Counted from the stretch's first letter, positions 49,439 to 58,007 are shown. The stretch: 64,000 nt of DNA from an uncultured Clostridia bacterium (GCA_947586855.1 CANPXV010000006.1:1-64000), one strand, 5' to 3'. A program made the numbers and translations. Notes: a model not told the origin generated them from the sequence alone.

Positions 49439-50069
49439 CACATTCGAACGCACTCAGTACGAGCAGGAAGTGACAGAGGAGGCCACCGACAAGGTAGTTT
49501 CCGTCAAGGATACCGTGCAGGAGACTGTCGAGCATGCGTCGCAGTCCGACGTGGCCGAGGTGCAACGCCCGCTGATGGACAAGGACGAGGAGCGCAAAAT
49601 CCGTCAGGACAGGATGCGCTTTGTCACCAACAAACTTTCCAGCGGTCTGGCGATACTTGCAATATTGCTAAACGTGTTCTACTTTGTAAGTATCTATCGC
49701 TCCAACGCCAACTTCTACTATTCCATCGACATCGGCATATCCGTGTTGCTCAATCTGCTGTTTATGCTTGCGGTGTTTCTTTGCTCCGAAGGCGTCAAAA
49801 ACTACAACAAAAGCTACTCTATCGCCCTGATAGTGATTGGTGTGATAGAGTTGGCGCGGATATTCTTTTTGCCCCTTTCGGCGCACAATGCAACGGTAAC
49901 GGACGCAGCGGGCGTCACCAGCAAGATCATGTCCGACGCACAATTTGCTCGCGTCACGATCTATCTTGCATGCGCCGCAGCATTGCTGCTTGCCTCCGGC
50001 ATAATCGGCGTCATTCGCAGCGTCAAGCTTGCCGCCTACAAAAAAACTCTGGACGAAAAACCCGCATAA
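49431..50069 (+). CDS. 4-TM membrane protein of unknown function (importer-associated)
   Basis: Start ATG 49431 overlaps the previous gene; acidic N-terminal tail then LSSGLAILAILLNVFYFVSIY, IGISVLLNLLFMLAVFLC, SIALIVIGVIELARIFFL, IYLACAAALLLASGIIGVI. Confidence 0.75.
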   Translation: MANTFERTQYEQEVTEEATDKVVSVKDTVQETVEHASQSDVAEVQRPLMDKDEERKIRQDRMRFVTNKLSSGLAILAILLNVFYFVSIYRSNANFYYSIDIGISVLLNLLFMLAVFLCSEGVKNYNKSYSIALIVIGVIELARIFFLPLSAHNATVTDAAGVTSKIMSDAQFARVTIYLACAAALLLASGIIGVIRSVKLAAYKKTLDEKPA

Positions 50070-50078
50070 GGAGAAGTT

Positions 50079-51137
50079 ATGGCAGAACTAAGTTTACAAC
50101 ATCTTGACAAAATCTACGACAACAAGGTGCAAGCCGTATACGACTTCAATCTTGACGTAAAGGACGGCGAGTTTATCGTTTTGGTTGGACCCTCCGGTTG
50201 CGGCAAATCCACAACGCTGCGCATGGTGGCAGGGTTGGAGGATATCTCCAACGGCACCCTCATCATCGACGGCAAGGACGTGACCCGCATGCCCCCCAAA
50301 GACAGGGACATAGCGATGGTGTTCCAGAACTACGCCCTCTACGGCCACATGACCATCTACGAAAATATGGCATTCAGCCTGGTGCTGCGCAAGGAAAACA
50401 AAAACGTCATCCACCAAAAGGTGATGGCCGCAGCGGAAATTTTGGGATTGACCGAGCAGCTCAACAAAAAGCCCAAGCAACTATCCGGCGGACAGCGCCA
50501 ACGTGTGGCAATGGGCCGTGCGATAGTGCGCAACCCCAAGGTGTTTTTGTTTGACGAGCCCCTTTCCAACCTGGACGCCAAGTTGAGGGGCGCAATGCGC
50601 CGAGAAATCATGTTGCTGCACAAGCGTTTGGGCGCAACCATGCTGTACGTTACGCACGACCAGACCGAGGCGCTCACCTTGGCCGACCGCATTGTGTGCA
50701 TGTCCATGGGACACGTCCAGCAAATCGGCACCCCGTTGGAGCTGTACGACACCCCGGCCAACCTGTTTGTGGCCAGCTTTATCGGCCTGCCCCCGATGAA
50801 TTTGTTTGATGTGGATGTGCAGCGAGATCGCTTGGTGGGCGACAGCTTTGTCTATCCCCTCAATGCCGAGCAGCAACGCCTGCTGGCGGACTACAACGGC
50901 AAAAAGATTGTGCTGGGCGTTCGTCCCGAGCACATTGTGGAGGGTGGCGAGACGGTGCTGAACGTCACCAACAACGAAAATCTCGGCCAAAACACTCTTG
51001 TTCACGGGCACATCGGCGGCAAATCCGTTGTTGCCAAGATACGGGATTGGTGCCACTACAAGTACGGCGACAAGGTGAATGTCAGTTTCAGCACTGTGCA
51101 TTTCTTCGATAAAGAAACGGAAAACGCCATCAGGTAA
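50079..51137 (+). CDS. Sugar ABC transporter ATPase (MsmX/UgpC/MalK type), copy 2
   Basis: GPSGCGKSTTLRMVAGLEDISNG, LSGGQRQRVAMGRAIVRNPKVFLFDEPLSNLDAKLRG, LYVTHDQTEALTLADRI. Confidence 0.94.
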   Translation: MAELSLQHLDKIYDNKVQAVYDFNLDVKDGEFIVLVGPSGCGKSTTLRMVAGLEDISNGTLIIDGKDVTRMPPKDRDIAMVFQNYALYGHMTIYENMAFSLVLRKENKNVIHQKVMAAAEILGLTEQLNKKPKQLSGGQRQRVAMGRAIVRNPKVFLFDEPLSNLDAKLRGAMRREIMLLHKRLGATMLYVTHDQTEALTLADRIVCMSMGHVQQIGTPLELYDTPANLFVASFIGLPPMNLFDVDVQRDRLVGDSFVYPLNAEQQRLLADYNGKKIVLGVRPEHIVEGGETVLNVTNNENLGQNTLVHGHIGGKSVVAKIRDWCHYKYGDKVNVSFSTVHFFDKETENAIR

Positions 51138-51148
51138 GGAGAGCAACT

Positions 51149-51799
51149 ATGGATAACCTCGAAACAACCGCAACGGAAGCCGTGCAAGAGACGGCCGCCC
51201 CCGTTGAAAAGAAAAAAACATCAGCCAAGGAGTTTTTTGTGAGACTTGGCGCCGGCACCCGCGAGTTTTTCCGCAAGATAATGGTGTCGTTGAAGCGCCG
51301 TCCGCACAACGTTGCACTGTGCATGCTTCTGATAAGTTTCATCGTGTACTCGTTTGCGCTGTCCAGCATGTCCAAAACTACGGCTTTGATACAAGGCTCC
51401 GGCATGGGATTGTTTGAATTTGCCATCATGCTGTTCTCTCTGTTGTCGCTGGTGTGTTTCCTCAATGCCTTCCCCAAGAGGGCAAAGGTCAAGATCGTAT
51501 TTTTGGTGCTGCTGTTTGCAATGCTTGCGCTGGTGTTGGTGTGCGACATCATGTACTTTGTCCGCATCAACGAGGCGCTCACCCGCACCAACAATCCCAT
51601 CGTGCTGCCCTCGGACGGATCCCGCGACTACGTGCTAAAAGCCAAGACTATCTCGCTGGTGCACATCGTGTTGTTGGGCATTTCGATAGCGCTCACCGCA
51701 ACTATCCCCCTGTACGGCAAGCTGTTCCAAAAGGTCAAAACAAGCATCGAGTTGGAGTACACCGAGGCAGAGGACGCCGTGGAGCTTGCGGAGGACTGA
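51149..51799 (+). CDS. 4-TM membrane protein of unknown function (importer-associated)
   Basis: 216 aa; ALCMLLISFIVYSFAL, EFAIMLFSLLSLVCFLNAF, IVFLVLLFAMLALVLVCDIMYFV, IVLLGISIALTATIPLY. Confidence 0.75.
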   Translation: MDNLETTATEAVQETAAPVEKKKTSAKEFFVRLGAGTREFFRKIMVSLKRRPHNVALCMLLISFIVYSFALSSMSKTTALIQGSGMGLFEFAIMLFSLLSLVCFLNAFPKRAKVKIVFLVLLFAMLALVLVCDIMYFVRINEALTRTNNPIVLPSDGSRDYVLKAKTISLVHIVLLGISIALTATIPLYGKLFQKVKTSIELEYTEAEDAVELAED

Positions 51800-51851
51800 T
51801 TTTCAGCCAACAATTTCAGCCGTCAAATCGGTTTTCTCCTCAATACAAAAT

Positions 51852-51884
51852 GCAACAGACACGTTTTTGCGTCTGTTGCTTTTT
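51852..51884 (+). terminator. Terminator of the importer operon
   Basis: GCAACAGAC-ACGTTTTTGC-GTCTGTTGC followed by TTTTT. Confidence 0.88.
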
Positions 51885-51915
51885 GCAAAATAGAGGCTGA
51901 TGGTTGCGTCGCCGC

Positions 51916-51944
51916 TTGCCAATCGCCGCAATATACTGTATAAT
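51916..51944 (+). promoter_or_regulatory. SigA-type promoter abutting the 51951 start codon
   Basis: TTGCCA - 17 nt - TATAAT, with only 6 nt between the -10 box and the ATG. Confidence 0.65.
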
Positions 51945-51950
51945 AAGGAT

Positions 51951-52757
51951 ATGTCAAAGAAATCCAAACAAAAGCAAAAGTTCATCTACGAAAAGGACCT
52001 GGACAACTACTACGAGCTGCACAACGACGCCGTGGATCGTCTGGTGGACGCCGACGAGGACAACGTGCCCGAAGTGGGCGAGGCCGAGCTGAAACAGTAC
52101 AAATCCAGCAAATTGTCCAAGATCCCCATGTGGATACGGGCGCTGTTTATCAAATTTTGGTTCAATGGCGCAGTGTGTTTCTTCTTCCTGTGGGGATTGT
52201 CGCTGTTTTTGCAAAACGTCTGGGATCAGATATTGGTGGTGGGCTTTGCCATGGGCGTGGTTACCGACCTGTTGGTCAACAACGTGTTCCGCTTTCTCGC
52301 CGACGAGCCCAACGCCAACAACAAATGGATGATGATCCCGCAAAAGCGTTTCTGGACCATTTTTGTCAACATCATCTACGCCTATGCGGTGCTGTCGTTG
52401 GTGGTGCTTACCTATCAGGGTATCAACTTGCTGATAACGGGCGGCACTCTGGACGAATACAACTTCGGCAACTTTTTGGGAGTGGAGCCGTTTTTGTTCG
52501 GCTTGTTCTACCTGCTGTTCGATATGCTGTTCATCGGTATCAAGGACGGCATTGTCGAGGCCGTGCGCAAGGTGAAGGAGGCTCGCACCCTCAAAAAGCA
52601 GCAAACTGCCGCTGCCGAAGGCTCGCCAGATGACGCCGCTGCCGAAGCGCAAATGCCTTTTGACGAAACCGCCGAGCCTGCGCCCCCGCAAACGGTGACC
52701 ATTGTGCAGCAAGTGGTGCACACCTCATCCAAAAAGAAACATAAAAAGAAAAAATAA
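51951..52757 (+). CDS. Multi-pass membrane protein with basic N- and C-termini
   Basis: MSKKSKQKQKFIYEKDLDNYYELHND...; ~4 TM; C-terminus KKKHKKKK; ORF extension to 51900 overlaps the promoter and is rejected. Confidence 0.75.
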   Translation: MSKKSKQKQKFIYEKDLDNYYELHNDAVDRLVDADEDNVPEVGEAELKQYKSSKLSKIPMWIRALFIKFWFNGAVCFFFLWGLSLFLQNVWDQILVVGFAMGVVTDLLVNNVFRFLADEPNANNKWMMIPQKRFWTIFVNIIYAYAVLSLVVLTYQGINLLITGGTLDEYNFGNFLGVEPFLFGLFYLLFDMLFIGIKDGIVEAVRKVKEARTLKKQQTAAAEGSPDDAAAEAQMPFDETAEPAPPQTVTIVQQVVHTSSKKKHKKKK

Positions 52758-52776
52758 CACTCTACGGTAAAACTCT

Positions 52777-54339
52777 ATGATAAAACTTGTATTTGTCAGC
52801 TCCACAACAGCCTGCTTCGAGTGGCAAAACAGCCGCCCCTACTACACCGAGCGCAGCTACGAGGTCATTCTGAACGGCGTGCCTCAATTTTCGGCCAACA
52901 CCAATGTGTTCAGTTTGTTCAACCTCAAACCTGCCACGCAGTATGTGGTGGAAATCAACGACACGGCGATCAAGCTGCAATTTGAGACCCCCGCCGAGAC
53001 GTGCTGTCTGGACGTGGCCGACTTCGGCGCCAAGGGAGACGGCGTAACGGACGACACGCACGCCATACAAAACGCCATACACTGCCTGCCCAAGAGGGGG
53101 AGGCTGCTGTTCCGCAAGGGCACCTATCTTGTTTCGCCCATCTGCCTCAAAAGCGAAATCACATTGGAGCTGTGCGCCGACGCCACCCTTGTGGGCCGCA
53201 CCGAGCGGGATAGCTATCCGCTGATTCCCGGCGAGATACGTGATGTGGAGACGGGCGAAATGCACCAGATCGGCGCCTGGGAGGGCGAACCTACCACCAT
53301 GCACCAATCGCTTGTTTTCGGAGAGCATCTGCACGACGTGTATGTGGTGGGACAAGGCTCCATCGACGGCAACGCACAAAACTCCGATTGGTGGATAGAC
53401 GTTAAAAACCAGCCCTACGGTCGTCCCCGTCTGGTGTTTCTCAACCGTTGCACCAACGTGTATTTTCACGGAATCACGGGCAAAAACAGCGCCTCGTGGC
53501 AGTTTCATCCCTATTTTTGCACCAACGTAAATTTCTACGGGGTAAGCGTGCTTGCGCCCAAGGATAGCCCCAACACCGACGCCATCGACCCCGAAAGCTG
53601 CGACAACGTGCACATTGTGGGTTGCCGCCTCAGCGTGGGCGACGATTGTATCGGTATCAAGTCCGGCAAGATGTATCTGGGACAAAAATACAAAACGCCC
53701 GCCAATCACCACACAATACGCAACTGCTACATGCGCTACGGCCACGGCGCCATAACGTTGGGCAGCGAAAACGCCGGCGGCGTGCAAAATCTCACCGTCA
53801 ACCGCTGTATTTTTGACAGTACCGACAGGGGCCTGCGTATCAAAACCCGCAGGGGACGGGGCAAGTACGCCGTCATCGACGGCATCACCTTCGAAAACAT
53901 CTACATGAACCATGTGCTGACGCCCATTGTCATCAACATGTGGTACAATTGCTGCGATCCCGACAGATACTCCGAGTACAACACCACCCGAGAAAAGCTG
54001 CCCGTAGACGACCGCACGCCCCACTTGGGACGTTTCCACTTCAAGGATATGGTGTGCGACAATTGTCACGTTGCCGCCTGCTACTGCGACGGCCTGCCCG
54101 AGCAGCCCATCGACGAGATTGTCATCGAAAACATCAAGTTCAACTATTCGGTCAATGCAACTCACGGCGGCGTGCCCGCCATGCAAAACAACCCCAAGGT
54201 GCTGTGCCGTGCGGGGATGTACTTCGACAACGTATCTCGGCTGCGCATACGCAACGTGCAGCTGGACGGCGTCAAGGGCGACGCAGTTGTCAAAAACAAC
54301 GTCGCCGACTACAAGGAGGAGCAATGTACGAGCAAATAG
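52777..54339 (+). CDS. GH28 polygalacturonase-family enzyme, no signal peptide, Fn3-like N-terminus
   Basis: VADFGAKGDGVTDDTHAIQNAI, NTDAIDPESCDNVHIVGCRLSVGDDCIGIKSGK, GHGAITLGSENAGGVQNL, RGLRIKTRRGRG. Confidence 0.95.
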   Translation: MIKLVFVSSTTACFEWQNSRPYYTERSYEVILNGVPQFSANTNVFSLFNLKPATQYVVEINDTAIKLQFETPAETCCLDVADFGAKGDGVTDDTHAIQNAIHCLPKRGRLLFRKGTYLVSPICLKSEITLELCADATLVGRTERDSYPLIPGEIRDVETGEMHQIGAWEGEPTTMHQSLVFGEHLHDVYVVGQGSIDGNAQNSDWWIDVKNQPYGRPRLVFLNRCTNVYFHGITGKNSASWQFHPYFCTNVNFYGVSVLAPKDSPNTDAIDPESCDNVHIVGCRLSVGDDCIGIKSGKMYLGQKYKTPANHHTIRNCYMRYGHGAITLGSENAGGVQNLTVNRCIFDSTDRGLRIKTRRGRGKYAVIDGITFENIYMNHVLTPIVINMWYNCCDPDRYSEYNTTREKLPVDDRTPHLGRFHFKDMVCDNCHVAACYCDGLPEQPIDEIVIENIKFNYSVNATHGGVPAMQNNPKVLCRAGMYFDNVSRLRIRNVQLDGVKGDAVVKNNVADYKEEQCTSK

Positions 54340-55445
54340 AGCAATATGTGGACAGAATTTTGCGAGAATCCACCCCCGCATGTCCCTTTTGGAACATCGA
54401 AAGCATCAAGCAGGGCAAGCAGCCGCATTGGAACTACATCGACGGTTGCATGCTCACTTCGCTGCTTAAACTGCACAAACTGACGGGCGAACAGCGCTAC
54501 TTTGAGTTTGTGGAGCGCTTTGTGGACTTTTATGTGTTCGAGGACGGCTCCATCAGGGGCTACGACAAGCAAAACTTCAACCTCGACGACATCAACGAGG
54601 GCAAGGTGCTGTTTGAGCTGTACCGTGTGACGGGCAAGGACAAGTACAAGTTGGCCATCGACCTGCTCAAATCGCAGCTGGACGACCAGCCCCGCACCTC
54701 CACGGGCAACTTCTGGCACAAGCTCATCTATCCCAACCAGGTGTGGTTGGACGGGCTGTATATGGCGCAGGGGTTTTCCACGCTGTGGCAAAAGCACGTC
54801 GGCAACAAAGATTACAGCGACGTGGTGCGGCAGATCGTCAATGTGCGCAAGTACATGTACGACGAGCACAAAAAGCTGTTCTATCACGGGTGGGATTGCT
54901 CTCGTACGGCCTTTTGGTGCAACAAGCAAACGGGGCTTTCGGCCAACTTTTGGCTGCGTGCCATGGGCTGGTATCTGGTGGCCATGGCGGACTTTTTGGA
55001 GGAGTGCGACGACCCCGAAAGTTGCCGTCAGGTGGCGGAGGTGTTCCGTCTGGCGATAGAGGGCGTTGCAAACTATGTGGACAGCGAAACTCACATGCTG
55101 TTTCAGGTGGTGGATCGCATAGGCGAGCAGGGCAACTATCCCGAGACAAGCGGCAGCAGTATGGTGGCCTACGCTATGTTGAAGGGCGCACGTCTGGGCT
55201 ACCTCGACGCCTCTTTCAGCGCATTGGGCAAGCAGATTTTCGACGGCATTTGCACACGCTACCTCAGCGGCGACAACGGCGAGCTCAATCTGGGCGGCAT
55301 ATGCCTTGTTGCGGGCCTCGGTCCGGAAAACAACCGCCGCAGAGACGGCAGCTACCAATACTACATTTCCGAGCCTGTCGTTGCCAACGACGCAAAGGGC
55401 GTGGCACCGTTTGTGCTGTGCTACACCGAGATAAAGCAGCTGTGA
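54324..55445 (+). CDS. GH105 unsaturated galacturonyl/rhamnogalacturonyl hydrolase
   Basis: ATG 54324 with AGGAGG, overlaps the GH28 end by 16 nt; NFWHKLIYPNQVWLDGLYMAQGF, FWLRAMGWYLVAMADFLE, ETSGSSMVAYAMLKGARLGYL. Confidence 0.93.
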   Translation: MYEQIEQYVDRILRESTPACPFWNIESIKQGKQPHWNYIDGCMLTSLLKLHKLTGEQRYFEFVERFVDFYVFEDGSIRGYDKQNFNLDDINEGKVLFELYRVTGKDKYKLAIDLLKSQLDDQPRTSTGNFWHKLIYPNQVWLDGLYMAQGFSTLWQKHVGNKDYSDVVRQIVNVRKYMYDEHKKLFYHGWDCSRTAFWCNKQTGLSANFWLRAMGWYLVAMADFLEECDDPESCRQVAEVFRLAIEGVANYVDSETHMLFQVVDRIGEQGNYPETSGSSMVAYAMLKGARLGYLDASFSALGKQIFDGICTRYLSGDNGELNLGGICLVAGLGPENNRRRDGSYQYYISEPVVANDAKGVAPFVLCYTEIKQL

Positions 55446-55517
55446 TCATTTCTTTCGGCGCACGTTTGGCCTTGCCGACTGCACCACATAATCTGCAATA
55501 TCAACACGATAAATATG

Positions 55518-55550
55518 AAAAGTCAGCTTCCATGCGGTAGCTGACTTTTT
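55518..55550 (+). terminator. Terminator after GH105
   Basis: AAAAGTCAGCT...AGCTGACTTTTT. Confidence 0.88.
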
Positions 55551-55642
55551 GTCGCAATGGGACGTGTTTTCCGCATATGGGCACAAAAAATCGCCAACAT
55601 TGCAACGCTTGCGCAGATGTGCATATGCAGATATCACCAACT

Positions 55643-55911
55643 CACCTCGCCGGTGGGGCAAGTTGGGGATAACCAAAACACAAAACCCGCTGCTTTCAAC
55701 TAAACTCTGCAATCACGGACCTGCGCCGAGGAAAAATTAGAAAAGAAACTTTTTTGGCGGGTCGGTTGCGTAAGTAATGGGGCCCCGCACAAGTTGAGGT
55801 ACGAAACTTGTGTGGGAGAGGAACAACCGAGCGGCGTTGGTACCATTCGTGCTTGCACGTATGGTAACGCCAAGCGAGAGTTGTGACGAACCGCCTTGCG
55901 CTTGGTCGGAA
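55643..55911 (-). repeat. Mosaic intergenic repeat, copy B
   Basis: 55786-55911 is the inverted 126-nt match to copy A; 55691-55730 is the inverted match to copy C; 55643-55662 matches copy A on the same strand. Confidence 0.95.
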
Positions 55912-55940
55912 AAAAAACCGCACTCGACTTGCGAGTGCGG
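55910..55940 (-). terminator. Terminator of the AraC-family gene (minus strand)
   Basis: On the minus strand CCGCACTCG-CAAGT-CGAGTGCGG followed by TTTTTTTT. Confidence 0.9.
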
Positions 55941-55956
55941 CAGTGGTGGGCAAAGG

Positions 55957-56751
55957 TCATTTGTCTGTCAATTGCTGCTGGGGGGGGGTATTGCGTTTCA
56001 TGTAGTTGATGGGCGAGCAGCCAAAGTGCTTTTTGAACACCCGCGAAAAGTACAGCGGCTCGTCGTAACCGCACATGCTGGCCACCTTGGTCACGTTGTA
56101 CTCGTGGTCGATGGAGCTAAGCAATTTTTCCGCCGTCTGCATGCGGATGTGCGTCAGATAGGCATGGGGTGTCACGCCCATTTCGTTCTTGAACAGCTTG
56201 CGCAGATAGTCGTAGCTAAACGGCATGGATTTGAGAAACTCGTCCAACTCGTAGCTGCAATCGGGAAAATTCTTCACTATGTCGCTCTTGATCTCCTCCA
56301 CAGCCTTGGATAGCGGCTTGTCATTTTGCAGGGCGATGACATAGTTTACTATCAGGTTGCTCAATGCGGATAGCAGCAGCTGCTTCTTGTCCATATTGTT
56401 GTTGTAGTAGAAGAATATGTCCTCAAATGCGCCCAGCACGTGCTTGTCGTTGTCGTCGGCGATGCGCATGGGGCTTTTGAAGGGCAGCGTGGCGTCCGCA
56501 ATGCGCACATGGATATTGGTAAATCCCTTTGCGCTGGTGTTGGTATGCGAAATATGGGGTGGCAATATCACAATGTCCCCCGAGTTGTAGTGAATGGTGG
56601 TGGAGTCCTCAATTACAAATTCGCCCGCACCGCTGGTGCAGTAGACAAACTCCCAATTGTCATGGAAATGCTCTGCAACGAGATAGGTACGCAAATGTTT
56701 TCCTACGTAAACTACGTCATTCATAGTATCCCTCTGTCCATATCTTACCAT
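55957..56751 (-). CDS. AraC-family transcriptional regulator
   Basis: 264 aa; cupin-like N-terminus; MPFSYDYLRKLFKNEMGVTPHAYLTHIRMQTAEKLLSS...VTKVASMCGYDEPLYFSRVFKKHFGCSPINYMK. Confidence 0.94.
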   Translation of the reverse strand: MVRYGQRDTMNDVVYVGKHLRTYLVAEHFHDNWEFVYCTSGAGEFVIEDSTTIHYNSGDIVILPPHISHTNTSAKGFTNIHVRIADATLPFKSPMRIADDNDKHVLGAFEDIFFYYNNNMDKKQLLLSALSNLIVNYVIALQNDKPLSKAVEEIKSDIVKNFPDCSYELDEFLKSMPFSYDYLRKLFKNEMGVTPHAYLTHIRMQTAEKLLSSIDHEYNVTKVASMCGYDEPLYFSRVFKKHFGCSPINYMKRNTPPQQQLTDK

Positions 56752-56821
56752 AATAGAACTGTTTTGTCTATACCAATTTTTTCATTATTGGTGTAAAATA
56801 AGTTGATAAGGAGTTTATTTT

Positions 56822-57670
56822 ATGCTGGATATGCAACACGAAACGTTTTTGAGGTTCGATGGCGGCCGCACCAAGGCCTTTACGCTAAGCTACGACGACG
56901 GCGTCACCGCCGACAAGCGCCTGCTCAAAATTTTGGACAGCTATGGCGTCAAATGCACTTTCAATCTCAACTCGGGGGTTTTCCCCGATAGGGGACTGCA
57001 CAACCGTCTGGGCGAGCAGGAGAGCTTCAACACCTTTGCCGATTGCCAACACGAGCTGGCTTTGCACGGGCACAGACATCTGTACCTTACCAAGGTGTCT
57101 GCCGTGCAGGTTGCGCAGGAGATTGTCGCCAACAGAGAGTATCTGGAACAGCGCTACAACCGTCTGGTGTGCGGCATGGCCTATGCCTACGGCGCCACAG
57201 ACGACAGTATCTGCGACATGCTGCGCAGTTTGGGCGTGACGTATGCCCGCACCACGCAGTCCACGGGCAGCTTTGATATCCCTGCCGACTTTTTGCGCTG
57301 GAACCCCACCTGCCATCACACCGACAAGCAGCTGATGGAGTTGGCCCGCCGCTTTACCGACACATCTCCCACCGACGAGCGCAAGGCACGAGAGAGCTAC
57401 CTGTTTTACGTGTGGGGGCACAGCTACGAGTTTGACGACAACAACAATTGGCACGTCATCACCGATTTGCTGGACGCCGTTGCGGGCCGCAGCGATGTGT
57501 GGTATGCCACCAACGGCGAGATTTGCAACTATGTGACGGCATTTCGCCGCTTGCAGTGGGGCGTTGCCGACCAACTTGTCTACAACCCCACCTGCCGGAC
57601 CTTGTGGGTGGAGCGGGACAAAAAGCTGTACCGCATCGACCCAAACGCCACTGTGCATTTTGATATATAA
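56822..57670 (+). CDS. Polysaccharide deacetylase-like (CE4/NodB fold) protein
   Basis: KAFTLSYDDGVTADKRLLKILDSYGVKCTFNLNSG, HELALHGHRHLYL, YLFYVWGHSYEFDD. Confidence 0.88.
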   Translation: MLDMQHETFLRFDGGRTKAFTLSYDDGVTADKRLLKILDSYGVKCTFNLNSGVFPDRGLHNRLGEQESFNTFADCQHELALHGHRHLYLTKVSAVQVAQEIVANREYLEQRYNRLVCGMAYAYGATDDSICDMLRSLGVTYARTTQSTGSFDIPADFLRWNPTCHHTDKQLMELARRFTDTSPTDERKARESYLFYVWGHSYEFDDNNNWHVITDLLDAVAGRSDVWYATNGEICNYVTAFRRLQWGVADQLVYNPTCRTLWVERDKKLYRIDPNATVHFDI

Positions 57671-57679
57671 TGGGCTTGC

Positions 57680-57715
57680 GCCTCTCCGCCTTTCCGTTGT
57701 CGGAGAGGCTTTTTT
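57680..57715 (+). terminator. Terminator after the deacetylase gene
   Basis: GCCTCTCCG...CGGAGAGGC followed by TTTTTT. Confidence 0.9.
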
Positions 57716-57825
57716 GATGTTTTTCGGCAGATGTACGCACCCCCCCCAACCCCATTTGCCCGTGATGTGGGCAAACACATCTCGGCGCAAACAACCGCTT
57801 GCATAGATAAATGAGGCCGCCGCAA

Positions 57826-57860
57826 CAAAAGACCCTCCTGCTGCAAGTGCAACGGGAGGG
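57826..57860 (-). terminator. Possible terminator of the GH3 gene (minus strand)
   Basis: CCCTCC...GGAGGG stem followed by TCTTTTG on the minus strand; long loop. Confidence 0.45.
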
Positions 57861-57941
57861 GTGCTTGGCAAATTTCGCTCAGGTGTGTTCTGTGATAATG
57901 TTGGTTTTCAAGCAACTAATATCAAATAATATGTTTTAACT

Positions 57942-57987
57942 AAACATTTTTTATTTTTTTATCCAAACATTTTTTATGTTTTTATCC
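57942..57987. repeat. 23-bp tandem duplication, AT-rich
   Basis: AAACATTTTTTATTTTTTTATCC / AAACATTTTTTATGTTTTTATCC, one mismatch. Confidence 0.85.
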
Positions 57988-58007
57988 CTACATCTGCCGT
58001 GGAACCA

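Noticed and set aside
53940-54323. N-terminal 128 aa of the 501-aa GH105 ORF as a real domain
   Set aside because: Overlaps GH28 catalytic coding sequence in another frame; Arg-rich nonsense; the strong AGGAGG-ATG at 54324 starts the GH105 fold.
31640-55911. CRISPR array or insertion sequence as explanation of the repeats
   Set aside because: Repeats are few, dispersed, in both orientations and of different lengths, with no regular spacers, no cas genes and no transposase ORF.
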